Assembly: GCA_026418195.1 (NCBI GenBank)
Contig: JAOABU010000001.1
Span: forward strand, 1 to 34,473
Reading direction: 5' to 3'
Length of the DNA stretch: 34,473 nt
Source: Spirochaetota bacterium
Lineage (GTDB): Bacteria > Spirochaetota > Spirochaetia > DTKZ01
Position 1 is the first letter of the stretch, and every line of letters begins with the position of its first letter. Under the pieces are notes generated by a model. The model was not told where the DNA came from. It ran no database searches and worked only from the letters and a program-made list of their open reading frames with translations. Shown in pieces: positions 8,226-16,776 of this stretch. Made by a program: the position numbers and the translations under genes.

Positions 8226-9257
8226 TCATCCAACCTTTACGACCGCCTTGATCACTCCGGTTTTTGGGTTCCGCCAGAGGGGGAATTGATCAGCTGCTTC
8301 TTCCAGGCTCGCTGTATGGGTAATGAATCCTTCAGTGCTAATGCGCCGATTTTCCATTGCAGAAATCACATTCCGAAAATCCTCGAACGTAGCATTTCGA
8401 CTAGCATAGAGGGTGATTTCCTTTCGATGGAATAGGGGATCGGAAAATGTGATATCTGCCGTTACGAGACCTACAAACACTAACCTTCCCCCTTGAGAAA
8501 CAAAGTTAAAGGATTCCATCATCTGTTTGGCATTCCCTGTAGCATCCATAACAAGGGTTGGGTTTTCTCCCCCTGTCACCTCTAAAATCCGTTGTTCTAC
8601 CGAGTCTTTACCCGCCAGAATTGTCACATCTGCCCTAGCTACCCGCTTAGCATATTCGAGTCTCTTCTCGTTGATGTCCAGTACAATTACCCTAGCTCCT
8701 TGTTCTTTTAATCCGTGTATCCCCCCGATGCCGATGGGACCTGCACCTACCACTAGCACGGTTTCTTCTGGTTTTACCTCTGATCTCCTCACCCCATGGA
8801 ACCCAATGGAAAAACATTCGACCAGAGCAATATCTTCCACCGAAACCTTTCCCGCAGGCACGAGGTACTTTGGATGGATGGCGAAATATTCCCGCATACC
8901 ACCATCTGTATGCACCCCGAGGCATTGCAGTTCAATGCAGCAGTTCGTTTTACCCCTTCTGCAAGCAATGCATTTCCCACAGTGTAGGTAGGGCAAAACG
9001 GCTACAATATCTCCTTCCTTCACATGGGAAGCTTGTTGTCTGACGTCCTTAGGAATTTCGACTACCTGAACCGCCAATTCATGCCCCACGATTCGGGGAT
9101 AGGAAAAAAAAGGCTGATTCCCTCCGTAAGCATGTAGGTCCGTTCCACAAACACCTACTCTGAGTACCTTTACTAAAACCTCGTTCTTTTGGGGAACAGG
9201 TTTAGGAACCTCCTCGAGGACCATCTCGTTCGGTTGCCGCAATACCAATGCTTTCAT
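8226..9257 (-). CDS. Zinc-dependent medium-chain dehydrogenase (L-galactonate/threonine/sorbitol dehydrogenase-like)
   Basis: NAD(P)-dependent alcohol dehydrogenase of 343 residues. Catalytic zinc ligands are C37 and H59 with E60 (RIVGHE); the structural zinc site is C93, C96, C99 and C107. The Rossmann motif is VVGAGPIGIGG. The stretch GVHTDGGMREYFAIHP with ECFSIGFHGVRRSEV resembles L-galactonate 5-dehydrogenase (LgoD/YjjN) and RspB proteins more than classical threonine dehydrogenase. Its ATG overlaps the stop of the preceding ABC ATPase gene (ATGA), so it is last in the gltX operon and translationally coupled to the importer. It may act on whatever that importer brings in; this is inference and the substrate is unproven. 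Confidence 0.85.
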   Translation of the reverse strand: MKALVLRQPNEMVLEEVPKPVPQKNEVLVKVLRVGVCGTDLHAYGGNQPFFSYPRIVGHELAVQVVEIPKDVRQQASHVKEGDIVAVLPYLHCGKCIACRRGKTNCCIELQCLGVHTDGGMREYFAIHPKYLVPAGKVSVEDIALVECFSIGFHGVRRSEVKPEETVLVVGAGPIGIGGIHGLKEQGARVIVLDINEKRLEYAKRVARADVTILAGKDSVEQRILEVTGGENPTLVMDATGNAKQMMESFNFVSQGGRLVFVGLVTADITFSDPLFHRKEITLYASRNATFEDFRNVISAMENRRISTEGFITHTASLEEAADQFPLWRNPKTGVIKAVVKVG

Positions 9258-10006
9258 ACTCGTTCCTCTCCTAGTTGAAGTTGTTCTTTTCTAAAGAGGG
9301 TAAACAATTCTCCCTCCAACCGTGCAATTTCCTGGTTCCCCGGTACCCTGTCTTCTATAGGGACTGGATTCCTAAGGGTATGGACGATACGGGTAGGGAT
9401 TGGAGAAAGAAGAAGGATCTCATCCCCTACTAACAGAGCCTCTTCGATATCATGGGTTACGAAGATTGTCGTTTTAGGAGAGTTAGATCGCAATTGCTGG
9501 AACATCGAAAGGAGTTGGAACTTCAACGGTGGATCCAACCCTTGGAAGGATTCGTCCATCAAATACAGATCTGGCTCGTAGAGGTACGCTCTAGCCATCC
9601 CTACTCGCCGGTACATTCCACCCGAAAGTTGATCTGGAAATAATGACAGAGCCTGTTCCAACCCTACTAACCGTAATACGGATCGAATCCTGTCTAACCT
9701 CGCTTCTAGCGGCAACCTTTGAGGAAGTATAAGGTCGAGATTCCTTTTCACAGTGAGCCATGGAATCAACCGAACATCTTGAAACATGTACCCTACCCGG
9801 ATGTCCGTAGGGGGTTTATCACCTACACGAACGCTTCCTGCTTGCGGAGTTAATAATCCAGCCAGTAAGTTCAGGATAGTGGTCTTTCCACACCCGGAAG
9901 GTCCTAGGAGGACCGTCACTTTCATCGAAGGGAATTGAGCAGAAAAACGATCGAGAATTGTTACAGATCCATACGCAAAACGTACGCTCTCCAACTCAAC
10001 CCTCAT
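9254..10006 (-). CDS. NitT/TauT-family ABC transporter ATP-binding protein (SsuB/TauB-like)
   Basis: Cytoplasmic ATPase of 250 residues that powers the importer encoded with the next two genes upstream. It has Walker A LLGPSGCGKTT, Q-loop YMFQDVRLIPW, signature LSGGMYRRVGMARA, Walker B DLYLMDES with catalytic Glu, the D-loop FQGLD, and the H-loop THDIEEA. The Q-loop and the loop before it (TDIRVGYMFQ) are typical of nitrate/sulfonate/taurine ATPases. The start overlaps the permease stop by 4 bases (ATGA), and the end overlaps the zinc dehydrogenase start the same way. The family also carries thiamine precursors, riboflavin and other organics, so the solute is not established. Confidence 0.88.
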   Translation of the reverse strand: MRVELESVRFAYGSVTILDRFSAQFPSMKVTVLLGPSGCGKTTILNLLAGLLTPQAGSVRVGDKPPTDIRVGYMFQDVRLIPWLTVKRNLDLILPQRLPLEARLDRIRSVLRLVGLEQALSLFPDQLSGGMYRRVGMARAYLYEPDLYLMDESFQGLDPPLKFQLLSMFQQLRSNSPKTTIFVTHDIEEALLVGDEILLLSPIPTRIVHTLRNPVPIEDRVPGNQEIARLEGELFTLFRKEQLQLGEERV

Positions 10007-10761
10007 GCCAACCTCTTCAACCTTTTTACGATCCAGCGAAAGATGGACTCTGTAGAGTAACTCAGGACCAGTGCGGCCAACGTCCAGGCAAAGACTCTTG
10101 CTGTTTCTAGACGGAGTTTAGCCTCTTGCATTCCAGTTCCTATTCCAAGAATGGGTTGACTCAACACTTCGGAAGCCACCACCACTCGCCAAGATAGCCC
10201 TAAGGCAGAAGAGGCACCTCCTACTAAGTACGGGAGAATCGAAGGCAACACCACATATAGGATTCGCCTCCATGGTTCAATCCGATACACCTTTGCCATC
10301 TCGATCAGACGTCGATCTACTGCTAAGATCCCTTCTACCACATTAGTTGTGATAATAGGAAAGCCCATGAGAAATGCTACGAATACAGGAACGGTTTCTG
10401 TTGGAAACCAGATCAGAGCAAGGAGGATAATGGCTAGCACAGGAGTAGATTGGACACTGGTCAAAAACGGTCGAAAGAATTCCCTGAAAAGGTACGATTT
10501 CCCTGAAAGAATCCCCATACAAAGACCTAAAAGGATCGATAAAAAGAAACCCGTGATTCCTCGAACTAGTGTTGCACCGAAAGATTGGTAGAATCCTCTT
10601 GCGTTCAGGAGGATCCAGGTTTCCTTTAACGTGTCTTCTGGAGAGGGCAGAATGATCGGACTATCCATCCATTGGGAGGCTAATTTCCACAGGAGTAGAA
10701 AACTACAGAGGGAAACGATACGGATGGTCAGAAGGGATCTTCGCCCCTCAGGGGATGGCAT
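10003..10761 (-). CDS. NitT/TauT-family ABC transporter permease (SsuC/TauC-like)
   Basis: Inner-membrane channel subunit of about 252 residues with roughly six transmembrane helices. The first is LLTIRIVSLCSFLLLWKLAS and others lie around GITGFFLSILLGLCMGIL and VFVAFLMGFPIITTNVV. The cytoplasmic EAA-type loop that docks the ATPase is EMAKVYRIEPWRRILYVVLP, near residues 165-185. The frame is open to 10806, but the ATG at 10761 has GGAG five bases ahead and overlaps the binding-protein stop (10748-10750) by 14 bases, a normal coupled arrangement, so I chose it. It ends in a 4-base overlap with the ATPase gene. Confidence 0.87.
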   Translation of the reverse strand: MPSPEGRRSLLTIRIVSLCSFLLLWKLASQWMDSPIILPSPEDTLKETWILLNARGFYQSFGATLVRGITGFFLSILLGLCMGILSGKSYLFREFFRPFLTSVQSTPVLAIILLALIWFPTETVPVFVAFLMGFPIITTNVVEGILAVDRRLIEMAKVYRIEPWRRILYVVLPSILPYLVGGASSALGLSWRVVVASEVLSQPILGIGTGMQEAKLRLETARVFAWTLAALVLSYSTESIFRWIVKRLKRLA

Positions 10762-11707
10762 AGAACTCCGAATCTGGAAGTTTTCCACCGATTGCTTCAG
10801 GAGCAAACTGTAGTAGAATTTTTAAGAATCGTTCTACTACAGGTCGAGCTTCTTTTGCCGGCACAAAGGTCAGGTTACACCTAGGAATGGCATCTTTCGC
10901 ATCCTCCCTTTCAATCCCAAAGGACAATTGGGTGGCCAAAATCCCCGCCTCTTCAGGATTCCTCTTCACCCAATCCTGTGACTCCCGATACAGGGTGAGG
11001 AAAGAATCCACGAGGGAACGATGGGAGCGTAGGAACGAGAACTTCACAACGAGAGCTGTCATCGGATAGGTAGGAGTATCAGGGTAGAGAGCTTTCCATT
11101 CCTCCTGTAAATCTGAAATGATTCGGGCATCTGAGCGAGCTCGCAACACCTTCGTGGCAAACGGTTCAGGTAGAACCCCCGTCTTTTCTCTTCCTGCTAT
11201 GAGGAGCTGTGCAAGTTCCACGGGAGCATATCGAAACTCTACCTTAATTCTACCCTGCAACCCTTTTGCCTCCAGAATATGCCTCAGAATAAACTCAGGA
11301 GTAGAACCTTTTGCCACATTCTGGATTTGATCTATGGTTTCTAGATTCTTGATGCTTGGATCTGTAGAAATACAGTATAGAACCCCATTTCCAATAATAG
11401 CAGCCAATCCGTAAGGAATTTTTTTATTGTATAAATTTACCGCTAGGTTTGCAGGAAGAGCAGCTAGATCGATTTCCCCATTTAAAAGCCTTGGAATCAC
11501 TACATCAGGGGAAGGGTATGCAAAGAACTCGGTTCGCACACCCGGAGCCAACAAAGGTTTTTCCTGGATTAGTTTGATCATTCCTAGACCTGTAGGTCCT
11601 TTCAACGCAGCGATACGGACCACTTCAGGTTGCGAAACCAGAGGTAGAAGGCATGCCAAAGACTCAACCATGAACATAAAGAGGAAAACCGTCTTACATC
11701 GAATCAT
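10748..11707 (-). CDS. NitT/TauT-type ABC transporter substrate-binding protein (NMT1-like)
   Basis: Periplasmic or membrane-tethered receptor of 319 residues. The N-terminal hydrophobic segment (about 6-25) includes SLAC, a relaxed lipobox, but hydrophobic residues follow the Cys, so signal peptidase I cleavage near VSQ is also possible. The mature protein begins VVRIAALKGPTGLGMIKLI, followed by the domain feature of reading 'how much enters the gene's pocket' as LLNGEIDLAALPANLAVNLYNK, typical of NMT1/nitrate-sulfonate binding proteins. AGGAGG lies six bases before the ATG. It starts 19 bases after tyrS on the same strand and is probably read from the gltX promoter. Ligand unknown. Confidence 0.82.
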   Translation of the reverse strand: MIRCKTVFLFMFMVESLACLLPLVSQPEVVRIAALKGPTGLGMIKLIQEKPLLAPGVRTEFFAYPSPDVVIPRLLNGEIDLAALPANLAVNLYNKKIPYGLAAIIGNGVLYCISTDPSIKNLETIDQIQNVAKGSTPEFILRHILEAKGLQGRIKVEFRYAPVELAQLLIAGREKTGVLPEPFATKVLRARSDARIISDLQEEWKALYPDTPTYPMTALVVKFSFLRSHRSLVDSFLTLYRESQDWVKRNPEEAGILATQLSFGIEREDAKDAIPRCNLTFVPAKEARPVVERFLKILLQFAPEAIGGKLPDSEFYAIP

Positions 11708-11726
11708 GGCTATCCTCCTTTGATCT

Positions 11727-12962
11727 CTACTCTACCCGTACTCTAACATACCGTTTTTTTCCTGCCCTGAGCAATAGAATCCCATCCTGGATAGAAGAGA
11801 TATCGAGCATTTTTTCCAACTCCGTCACTTTCTCCTCATTGACAAATGCCCCTCCCTGTTGTATCAACCTTCGAGCTTCGCTTTTAGAAGGACAGAGGCC
11901 AGATTCTACGAAGAGATCAATGGCAAGGATTCCCTGTTGAATCCGTTTAGCAGCGATTCTATAGGTAGGAACTGCATCCGCATCCCCTGCAGTTCCTCCC
12001 TTTCCAAACAACGCTCTTGCTGCTTGAAGGGCTTTATCAGCCTCTTCCTTCCCATGGATTAAAGCAGTTACTTCCCAGGCTAGTCGTTCCTTTGCCTGAT
12101 TAATGGCACTATCCTTGGCAGATCCCAATGCCTCGCATTCTGATACCGGCAGAAAGGTGAACATAAGAAGGAATCGTTTTACATCAGCATCCGTTACATT
12201 CCTCCAGTACTGAAAGAACTCGTAAGGGCTCGTTAAGGCAGGATCTAGGAACAAAGCACCTTTCTCTGTCTTTCCCATCTTCTTTCCATCTGAGGTAGTA
12301 ACCAAGGGAAAGGTTAGACCATAGGTTTCCACCCCCCGGATTCGACGAATCAGTTCGATACCTGCCACGATGTTTCCCCACTGATCATCCCCCCCAATCT
12401 GAAGCCGACATCCATGCCGGTCATATAACTGAAGAAAGTCGTAACTCTGAAGGAGCTGGTAATTAAACTCGATGAAGGTTAATCCTGTCTCGAGTCTCTT
12501 TCGGTATGCTTCGAAGGAAAGCATCCGATTCACCGAAAAATGCACCCCTATATCTCTGAGGAAATCGATGTAGTTCAAATTAGCCAACCAGTCCTTGTTG
12601 TTAGCGGTAAAGGCGGTTTTCCCATCGAACCCGATGAACGCATCCAACTGTTTACGAATCCGTTCGGAGTTTTCATCGATCTGTTCATAGGTCAACATCT
12701 TCCGCATCTCCGTTTTACCCGAAGGGTCGCCGATGCGGGCTGTTCCTCCTCCGATTAGGGCTATGGCAATATGTCCTGCCTCATGTAGGTGCCGTAGAGC
12801 AAAGAAAGGCACCATATGACCAATATGGAGGCTAGGACCTGTAGGGTCACAACCTACATAGAATGTAACCGGACCTGCATCCATCAGAGCCGAGAGCCCC
12901 TCAAAATCGGTGCACTGTTGAATAAAACCTCTCTCCTGTAAGATCTGTAAGGCCCTGTTCAT
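11727..12962 (-). CDS. tyrS: Tyrosyl-tRNA synthetase
   Basis: Class I synthetase that charges tRNA-Tyr; 411 residues, the normal size. The catalytic domain has the HIGH-type motif as HIGH within PTGPSLHIGHMVPF, the tyrosine-binding stretch NYQLLQSYDFLQLY, GGDDQWGNIVAG, and the KMSKS loop as KKMGKT. The C-terminus carries an S4-like RNA-binding domain (GLCPSKSEARRLIQQGGAFVNEEKV). The preceding glycine synthetase stop and this ATG overlap (TGATG); a TTG one codon earlier is a less likely start. It lies between glyS and the ABC importer genes in one operon. Confidence 0.96.
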   Translation of the reverse strand: MNRALQILQERGFIQQCTDFEGLSALMDAGPVTFYVGCDPTGPSLHIGHMVPFFALRHLHEAGHIAIALIGGGTARIGDPSGKTEMRKMLTYEQIDENSERIRKQLDAFIGFDGKTAFTANNKDWLANLNYIDFLRDIGVHFSVNRMLSFEAYRKRLETGLTFIEFNYQLLQSYDFLQLYDRHGCRLQIGGDDQWGNIVAGIELIRRIRGVETYGLTFPLVTTSDGKKMGKTEKGALFLDPALTSPYEFFQYWRNVTDADVKRFLLMFTFLPVSECEALGSAKDSAINQAKERLAWEVTALIHGKEEADKALQAARALFGKGGTAGDADAVPTYRIAAKRIQQGILAIDLFVESGLCPSKSEARRLIQQGGAFVNEEKVTELEKMLDISSIQDGILLLRAGKKRYVRVRVE

Positions 12963-14299
12963 CAAACACCCACCCTCTTGTACTCTCGAATGCTTTGGCG
13001 AATCGCAGGAACCAATTCCTCAATCTTCAAGCGTATCTGTTCCATCGAATCCCGATACCGAAGGGTAACAGTTCCATCATCCTTTGTCTGATAATCCACT
13101 GTTACGCAGAAGGGAGTACCCACTTCATCCTGTCGTCGATACCTTCTACCAATCGAACCAGACTGATCGTAGAAGGTAGTGAACTGTTCCCTAAGTTCTT
13201 CTACTATCCGTCGGGCAATTTCTGGAAGACCATCCTTCTTCATTAAAGGGAATACTCCTACGGTAATGGGAGCAATTAACGGATGGAACCGAAGAACCGA
13301 ACGGGTTTCTCCATCGGGAAGCAGTTCTTCCTCGTACGCATCAGAGAGCACCATCAAGACACTTCGAGTTAACCCCGCAGAAGTTTCGATGATATAGGGA
13401 ATGTAACGTTCCTTCGTTTCTTCATCCAGGTAAGAGAGATCTTTCCCCGAGTACTCGCTATGCCTTCGAAGGTCGTAATCGGAGCGGTTGTGGACTCCTT
13501 CCAGTTCTCTCCAACCCATGGGAAACTCGTACTGGATATCGTAGGCATCCTTTGCATAATGGGCTAGTTCATCCGGTCCATGCCGATGCCAGCGGAGTTT
13601 GGATGGACGAATCCCTAACTTGTGGTAGTACTCCATCCGTTTCTCTCGCCAGTACGCGAACCATTTTTCATCCTCTCCTGGTTTCACGAAAAACTGCATT
13701 TCCATCTGTTCAAACTCGCAGGTCCGGAAAATGAAGTTTTTGGTCACGATTTCGTTCCGAAAAGCCTTTCCCACCTGGGCAATCCCGAATGGAATCTTCA
13801 ACCGACTCGTCTGCATACAGTTTTTATAGTTCACATAGATCCCTTGCGCCGTTTCCGGTCGAAGGTAAACAATGGAAGCATCGTTTTCCACGGGTCCAAT
13901 GTGGGTTTTGAACATCAGGTTAAACTTCCGAGGTTCGGTCAACTGTCCTCCACACTCAGGACAGATCCGCTTAACCCGATTTTCTTCTGGGATCATGTCT
14001 TCCCGGAAGCGTTGCTTGCATTGCTTGCAGTCCACCAGAGGATCTGTGAAGTTTTCTACATGACCGGATGCCTCCCAAACTTTTGGGTGCATAAGGATGG
14101 CCGCATCTATTCCCACGATGTTTTCGTGAAGCTGAGTCATTTCCTTCCACCAGAATTGCTGGATCCGATTCTTCAGTTCCACCCCTAAAGGACCATAGTC
14201 CCATGCAGAGGATAGACCTCCATAGATTTCACTGGACTGAAATACGAAGCCCCTCTGCTTGCATAAGGATACCAAGGTTTCCATTGTTAATTCTGCCAT
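12962..14299 (-). CDS. glyS: Glycyl-tRNA synthetase, single-chain homodimeric type
   Basis: Class II synthetase that charges tRNA-Gly; 445 residues, of the alpha-2 type found in Gram-positives, spirochaetes and eukaryotes rather than the GlyQ/GlyS tetramer. It starts METLVSLCKQRGFVFQSSEIYGG and keeps GHVENFTDPLVDCKQCK with a CxxC...CxxC zinc-ribbon (CKQCK, later CPECGG). Motif 2 lies near FRNEIVTKNFIFRTCEFEQMEM and motif 3 near GLTRSVLMVLSDAY. The C-terminal anticodon-binding domain starts about IAPITVGVFPL. GGGAG lies six bases before the ATG. It follows gltX by 28 bases and overlaps tyrS. Confidence 0.96.
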   Translation of the reverse strand: MAELTMETLVSLCKQRGFVFQSSEIYGGLSSAWDYGPLGVELKNRIQQFWWKEMTQLHENIVGIDAAILMHPKVWEASGHVENFTDPLVDCKQCKQRFREDMIPEENRVKRICPECGGQLTEPRKFNLMFKTHIGPVENDASIVYLRPETAQGIYVNYKNCMQTSRLKIPFGIAQVGKAFRNEIVTKNFIFRTCEFEQMEMQFFVKPGEDEKWFAYWREKRMEYYHKLGIRPSKLRWHRHGPDELAHYAKDAYDIQYEFPMGWRELEGVHNRSDYDLRRHSEYSGKDLSYLDEETKERYIPYIIETSAGLTRSVLMVLSDAYEEELLPDGETRSVLRFHPLIAPITVGVFPLMKKDGLPEIARRIVEELREQFTTFYDQSGSIGRRYRRQDEVGTPFCVTVDYQTKDDGTVTLRYRDSMEQIRLKIEELVPAIRQSIREYKRVGV

Positions 14300-14327
14300 G
14301 CTGTTCTCCCATTATTTTAGTGTACTC

Positions 14328-15794
14328 TTACTCCGATAGAAGCTGTATAGCCCTCTGTATGCGTTTCATCGTCTCTTCTCTTCCAAGAATCTGTATGGAC
14401 TCCATCAAGGGAGGGGATACAGAGGACCCTGTAATAGCTACCCGTAGCGGCATCAGCAGGTTCCCTAGCTTAATATTCAAAGATTCTGAGAGGGTTCTAA
14501 GGAACTCCTCACTCTGGTGGGGATCCTTCGGGAACCATTGATCCATCGTCGAAAGAAGAGTCTCCAGAGTCTTCCTAGCCTCCTCTCTGCTTCCTTTCTT
14601 GGGGACCAACGCCTCTACAGGGTACGGTAGAAGGTCCTGAAACAGGAATCGTATCCATTGAGATGCATCAGTCAAAAATTTTAACCTTTCCTGAATCAAA
14701 GGAATACAGGCAGTTAGTTTTCTATCTTCCTCTTCGGTTATGGGATTGCTCAGAATACCATCTCGTTGCAGGAATGGAATCAACTCTTTCTTCAATGTTT
14801 CTTTATCCCGTTCTCGAATATAGACTCCATTGAACCATTCCAATTTCTTGTAATCGAATACTGCAGGTGCTTTATTCAGTTTATCTAAGGTGAAGAGCTT
14901 TTCCAGTTCTTCCTTGGTAAAGAGCTGTCGAGAATCGTCGTAGGACCAACCAAGGAGAGAAATGTAGTTGATGATGGCTTCGGGTACGTATCCTGCATTG
15001 CGAAATTCGATTAAACTGGTAGATCCATGCCGCTTGGAAAGCTTGTGACCATCCGAACCCATTACCATGGGCAGATGGCAGTATTCAGGAGGTTCCCATC
15101 CGAAGGCTTGATAGATCAATACGTGAAGGGGACAGGACGGAATCCATTCCTGGGCTCTTAAGATATGAGTAATCTGCATAAGGTGGTCATCCACTACATT
15201 GGCTAAATGGTAGGTGGGGTAACCATCCGATTTTAATAATACAGGATCCGGATTGATATCCTTATTCGCATGCACCACGGTGCCGATCAATCGGTCATGG
15301 AAAGTGGTAGTTCCTTCTAAGGGGATTTTCAACCTAACCACATACGGTTCTCCAGCGCGTTTCCTCCTTTCCGCTTCTTCTAACGAAAGATTCCTGCAAT
15401 GTCGATCATACCCGATGGGTTCCTTCCGTTTCGCCTGCTCTTCCCTGAGTTTTTCCAACCGCTCTGGGGTACAAAAACAATAGTACCCTCGTTCAATCTG
15501 TACTAATTTTTCTGCATGTTTCTGATACAGGGCTGTGCGTTCAGACTGAAAATAGGGACCATAGGGACCTCCCACCCGGGGTCCTTCATCCCAACGGATA
15601 CCTAGCCAATCGAAAGTATCGTAGATATCCTGCAAAGCTCTTGGATCGTACCGTTCCCGGTCTGTGTCCTCTATTCTCAAAATAAAGGTGCCCCCGGAAG
15701 ATCGGGCAAAAAAGTAATTAAACAGGGCGGTCCTCACCCCCCCGATATGCTGTAACCCTGTGGGAGAGGGGGCATAGCGTACACGAACACTCAT
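14328..15794 (-). CDS. gltX: Glutamyl-tRNA synthetase (GltX)
   Basis: Class I synthetase charging tRNA-Glu (and tRNA-Gln in organisms that use the amidotransferase route); 488 residues. It has RYAPSPTGLQHIGGVRTALFN with the HIGH-type signature as HIGG, the acceptor-binding region LRIEDTDRERYDPRALQDIYD, a Cys-containing FCTPERLE segment, and the KMSKS loop as HKLSKRHGS. The C-terminal half is the helical anticodon-binding part. AGGAT lies seven bases before the ATG, and a good sigma-70 promoter precedes it. First gene of the operon gltX-glyS-tyrS-ABC importer-zinc dehydrogenase. Confidence 0.96.
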   Translation of the reverse strand: MSVRVRYAPSPTGLQHIGGVRTALFNYFFARSSGGTFILRIEDTDRERYDPRALQDIYDTFDWLGIRWDEGPRVGGPYGPYFQSERTALYQKHAEKLVQIERGYYCFCTPERLEKLREEQAKRKEPIGYDRHCRNLSLEEAERRKRAGEPYVVRLKIPLEGTTTFHDRLIGTVVHANKDINPDPVLLKSDGYPTYHLANVVDDHLMQITHILRAQEWIPSCPLHVLIYQAFGWEPPEYCHLPMVMGSDGHKLSKRHGSTSLIEFRNAGYVPEAIINYISLLGWSYDDSRQLFTKEELEKLFTLDKLNKAPAVFDYKKLEWFNGVYIRERDKETLKKELIPFLQRDGILSNPITEEEDRKLTACIPLIQERLKFLTDASQWIRFLFQDLLPYPVEALVPKKGSREEARKTLETLLSTMDQWFPKDPHQSEEFLRTLSESLNIKLGNLLMPLRVAITGSSVSPPLMESIQILGREETMKRIQRAIQLLSE

Positions 15795-15827
15795 GGATGA
15801 TCCTTTTATTATGGAAATGTTTTAGGC

Positions 15828-15856
15828 ATTATAAACTAATGACGGAGTCGGTTCAA
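15828..15856 (-). promoter_or_regulatory. Sigma-70 promoter for the gltX operon
   Basis: Minus strand TTGAAC (15851-15856), 17 bases, TATAAT (15828-15833). The -35 lies in the last codons of the upstream membrane-protein gene. The leader is about 27 bases and contains no T-box or other recognisable riboswitch. Confidence 0.78.
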
Positions 15857-16615
15857 GAGATAGAGGAAAACCATTGAAAACAGATACACGATCAGATATG
15901 TGAGGTTCAAACCTAGGACAGGCAGTAGAAAGGCTAGAAGAAGGTAGAACAGTAAGAGATTCATCACACTGTAAGCAAATCCTGTAATGATTCCCGGATA
16001 CACGTTAGGACCTTCCTCGACATGCAAGAACACCAACACTTGAAAGAGGATAATCGGAAAGGCTGAAAGGATCCCAGACCATACAGGGCCAATGATTCTA
16101 GCCAATCCCGTAATCGATGCAATGGTAAACGCTGTAATCAGTCCTCTTAAAAGGACCAACTTGAGATTGAACTTGGTTTTAGGCGGTTTAATGGAAGGAG
16201 GGATGAGCCACCGAACCAACCCTAGGTTGAGGAAAATCGTTCCGAAGGTTAAAAGAAGAGCTACCTCTATCCGTAGGGGAAGCGCTCGAAGACACAGGGA
16301 AACAACCCCATACACGAGGATCGCAACCAGGGAAGACCGAAGGGCAGCTATAATTCGTAGGGGATGGGGGAACCATCGATCGGTAAGATAGTAGGAAAGA
16401 GAGAAGAGTAATGATGAGCTCAACCCGAGTATCCCCCATGGGATCGCTCTAATCAGAAAGGGAATTCCCTGTTCGTAGGCTAAGAAATAGGTCGATAAGC
16501 CGGCCCCTAGTGGCAAACCCATGAGAATCCCTCCTACGGCAGGGCGTACTCGTTTGGAGATTTCGGTTAAAAGGATTACTAGGGTTAATGTGATGAGTAT
16601 CTTAATGAAGAACAT
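15836..16615 (-). CDS. Polytopic membrane protein with an internal duplication (possibly GlpM/DUF3147-like)
   Basis: Very hydrophobic protein of 259 residues with about eight predicted membrane segments. Two halves repeat: residues 17-50 and 168-202 share P-x3-GIL-x3-P, followed nine residues later by FLxxExG (P25...P35...F44; P177...P187...F196). The spacing is identical in both halves, so this is a duplicated fold, perhaps an inverted-topology transporter. It resembles the small GlpM/DUF3147 membrane proteins doubled, but I am not sure of the family. No Shine-Dalgarno precedes the ATG; the gene starts 31 bases after the tRNA and may be expressed from processed tRNA read-through. Function unknown. 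Confidence 0.75.
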   Translation of the reverse strand: MFFIKILITLTLVILLTEISKRVRPAVGGILMGLPLGAGLSTYFLAYEQGIPFLIRAIPWGILGLSSSLLFSLSYYLTDRWFPHPLRIIAALRSSLVAILVYGVVSLCLRALPLRIEVALLLTFGTIFLNLGLVRWLIPPSIKPPKTKFNLKLVLLRGLITAFTIASITGLARIIGPVWSGILSAFPIILFQVLVFLHVEEGPNVYPGIITGFAYSVMNLLLFYLLLAFLLPVLGLNLTYLIVYLFSMVFLYLLNRLRH

Positions 16616-16646
16616 ACGATAAGCACGGAAACAAAGGGGAACATAT

Positions 16647-16731
16647 GCCGAAGACGGGACTTGAACCCGTACAGCCGGTTAGGGCCGGGGGATTTTAAGT
16701 CCCCTGTGTCTACCAATTCCACCACTTCGGC
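16647..16731 (-). tRNA. tRNA-Leu (anticodon UAA)
   Basis: 85-base class II tRNA. The acceptor arm GCCGAAG/CTTCGGC pairs perfectly, the D-arm is GTGGAATTGGTAGACAC, and the anticodon stem GGGGA/TCCCC encloses loop CTTAAAA with anticodon TAA. A long variable arm (CGGCCC-TAA-CCGGCTG) is followed by the T-arm ACGGG-TTCAAGT-CCCGT and discriminator A. The CCA end is not encoded. Confidence 0.97.
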
Positions 16732-16740
16732 CTCCTCTGC

Positions 16741-16769
16741 ATAGTACAATTTGACTTTTTTTGCGTCAA
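16741..16769 (-). promoter_or_regulatory. Sigma-70 promoter for tRNA-Leu
   Basis: Minus strand TTGACG (16764-16769), 17 bases, TACTAT (16741-16746), ending ten bases before the tRNA 5' end. It starts directly after the stop of the histidine kinase gene. Confidence 0.7.
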
Positions 16770-16776
16770 GCGGATC

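Noticed and set aside
13622-14188. A 188-codon plus-strand open frame inside the glycyl-tRNA synthetase region
   Set aside because: It lies antisense to an unmistakable glyS, has no family features and no ribosome-binding site; it is a shadow of the real gene.
14300-15835. T-box or other riboswitch ahead of the tRNA-synthetase genes
   Set aside because: The leader between promoter and gltX is only about 27 bases, too short for a T-box; the other gaps are under 30 bases.
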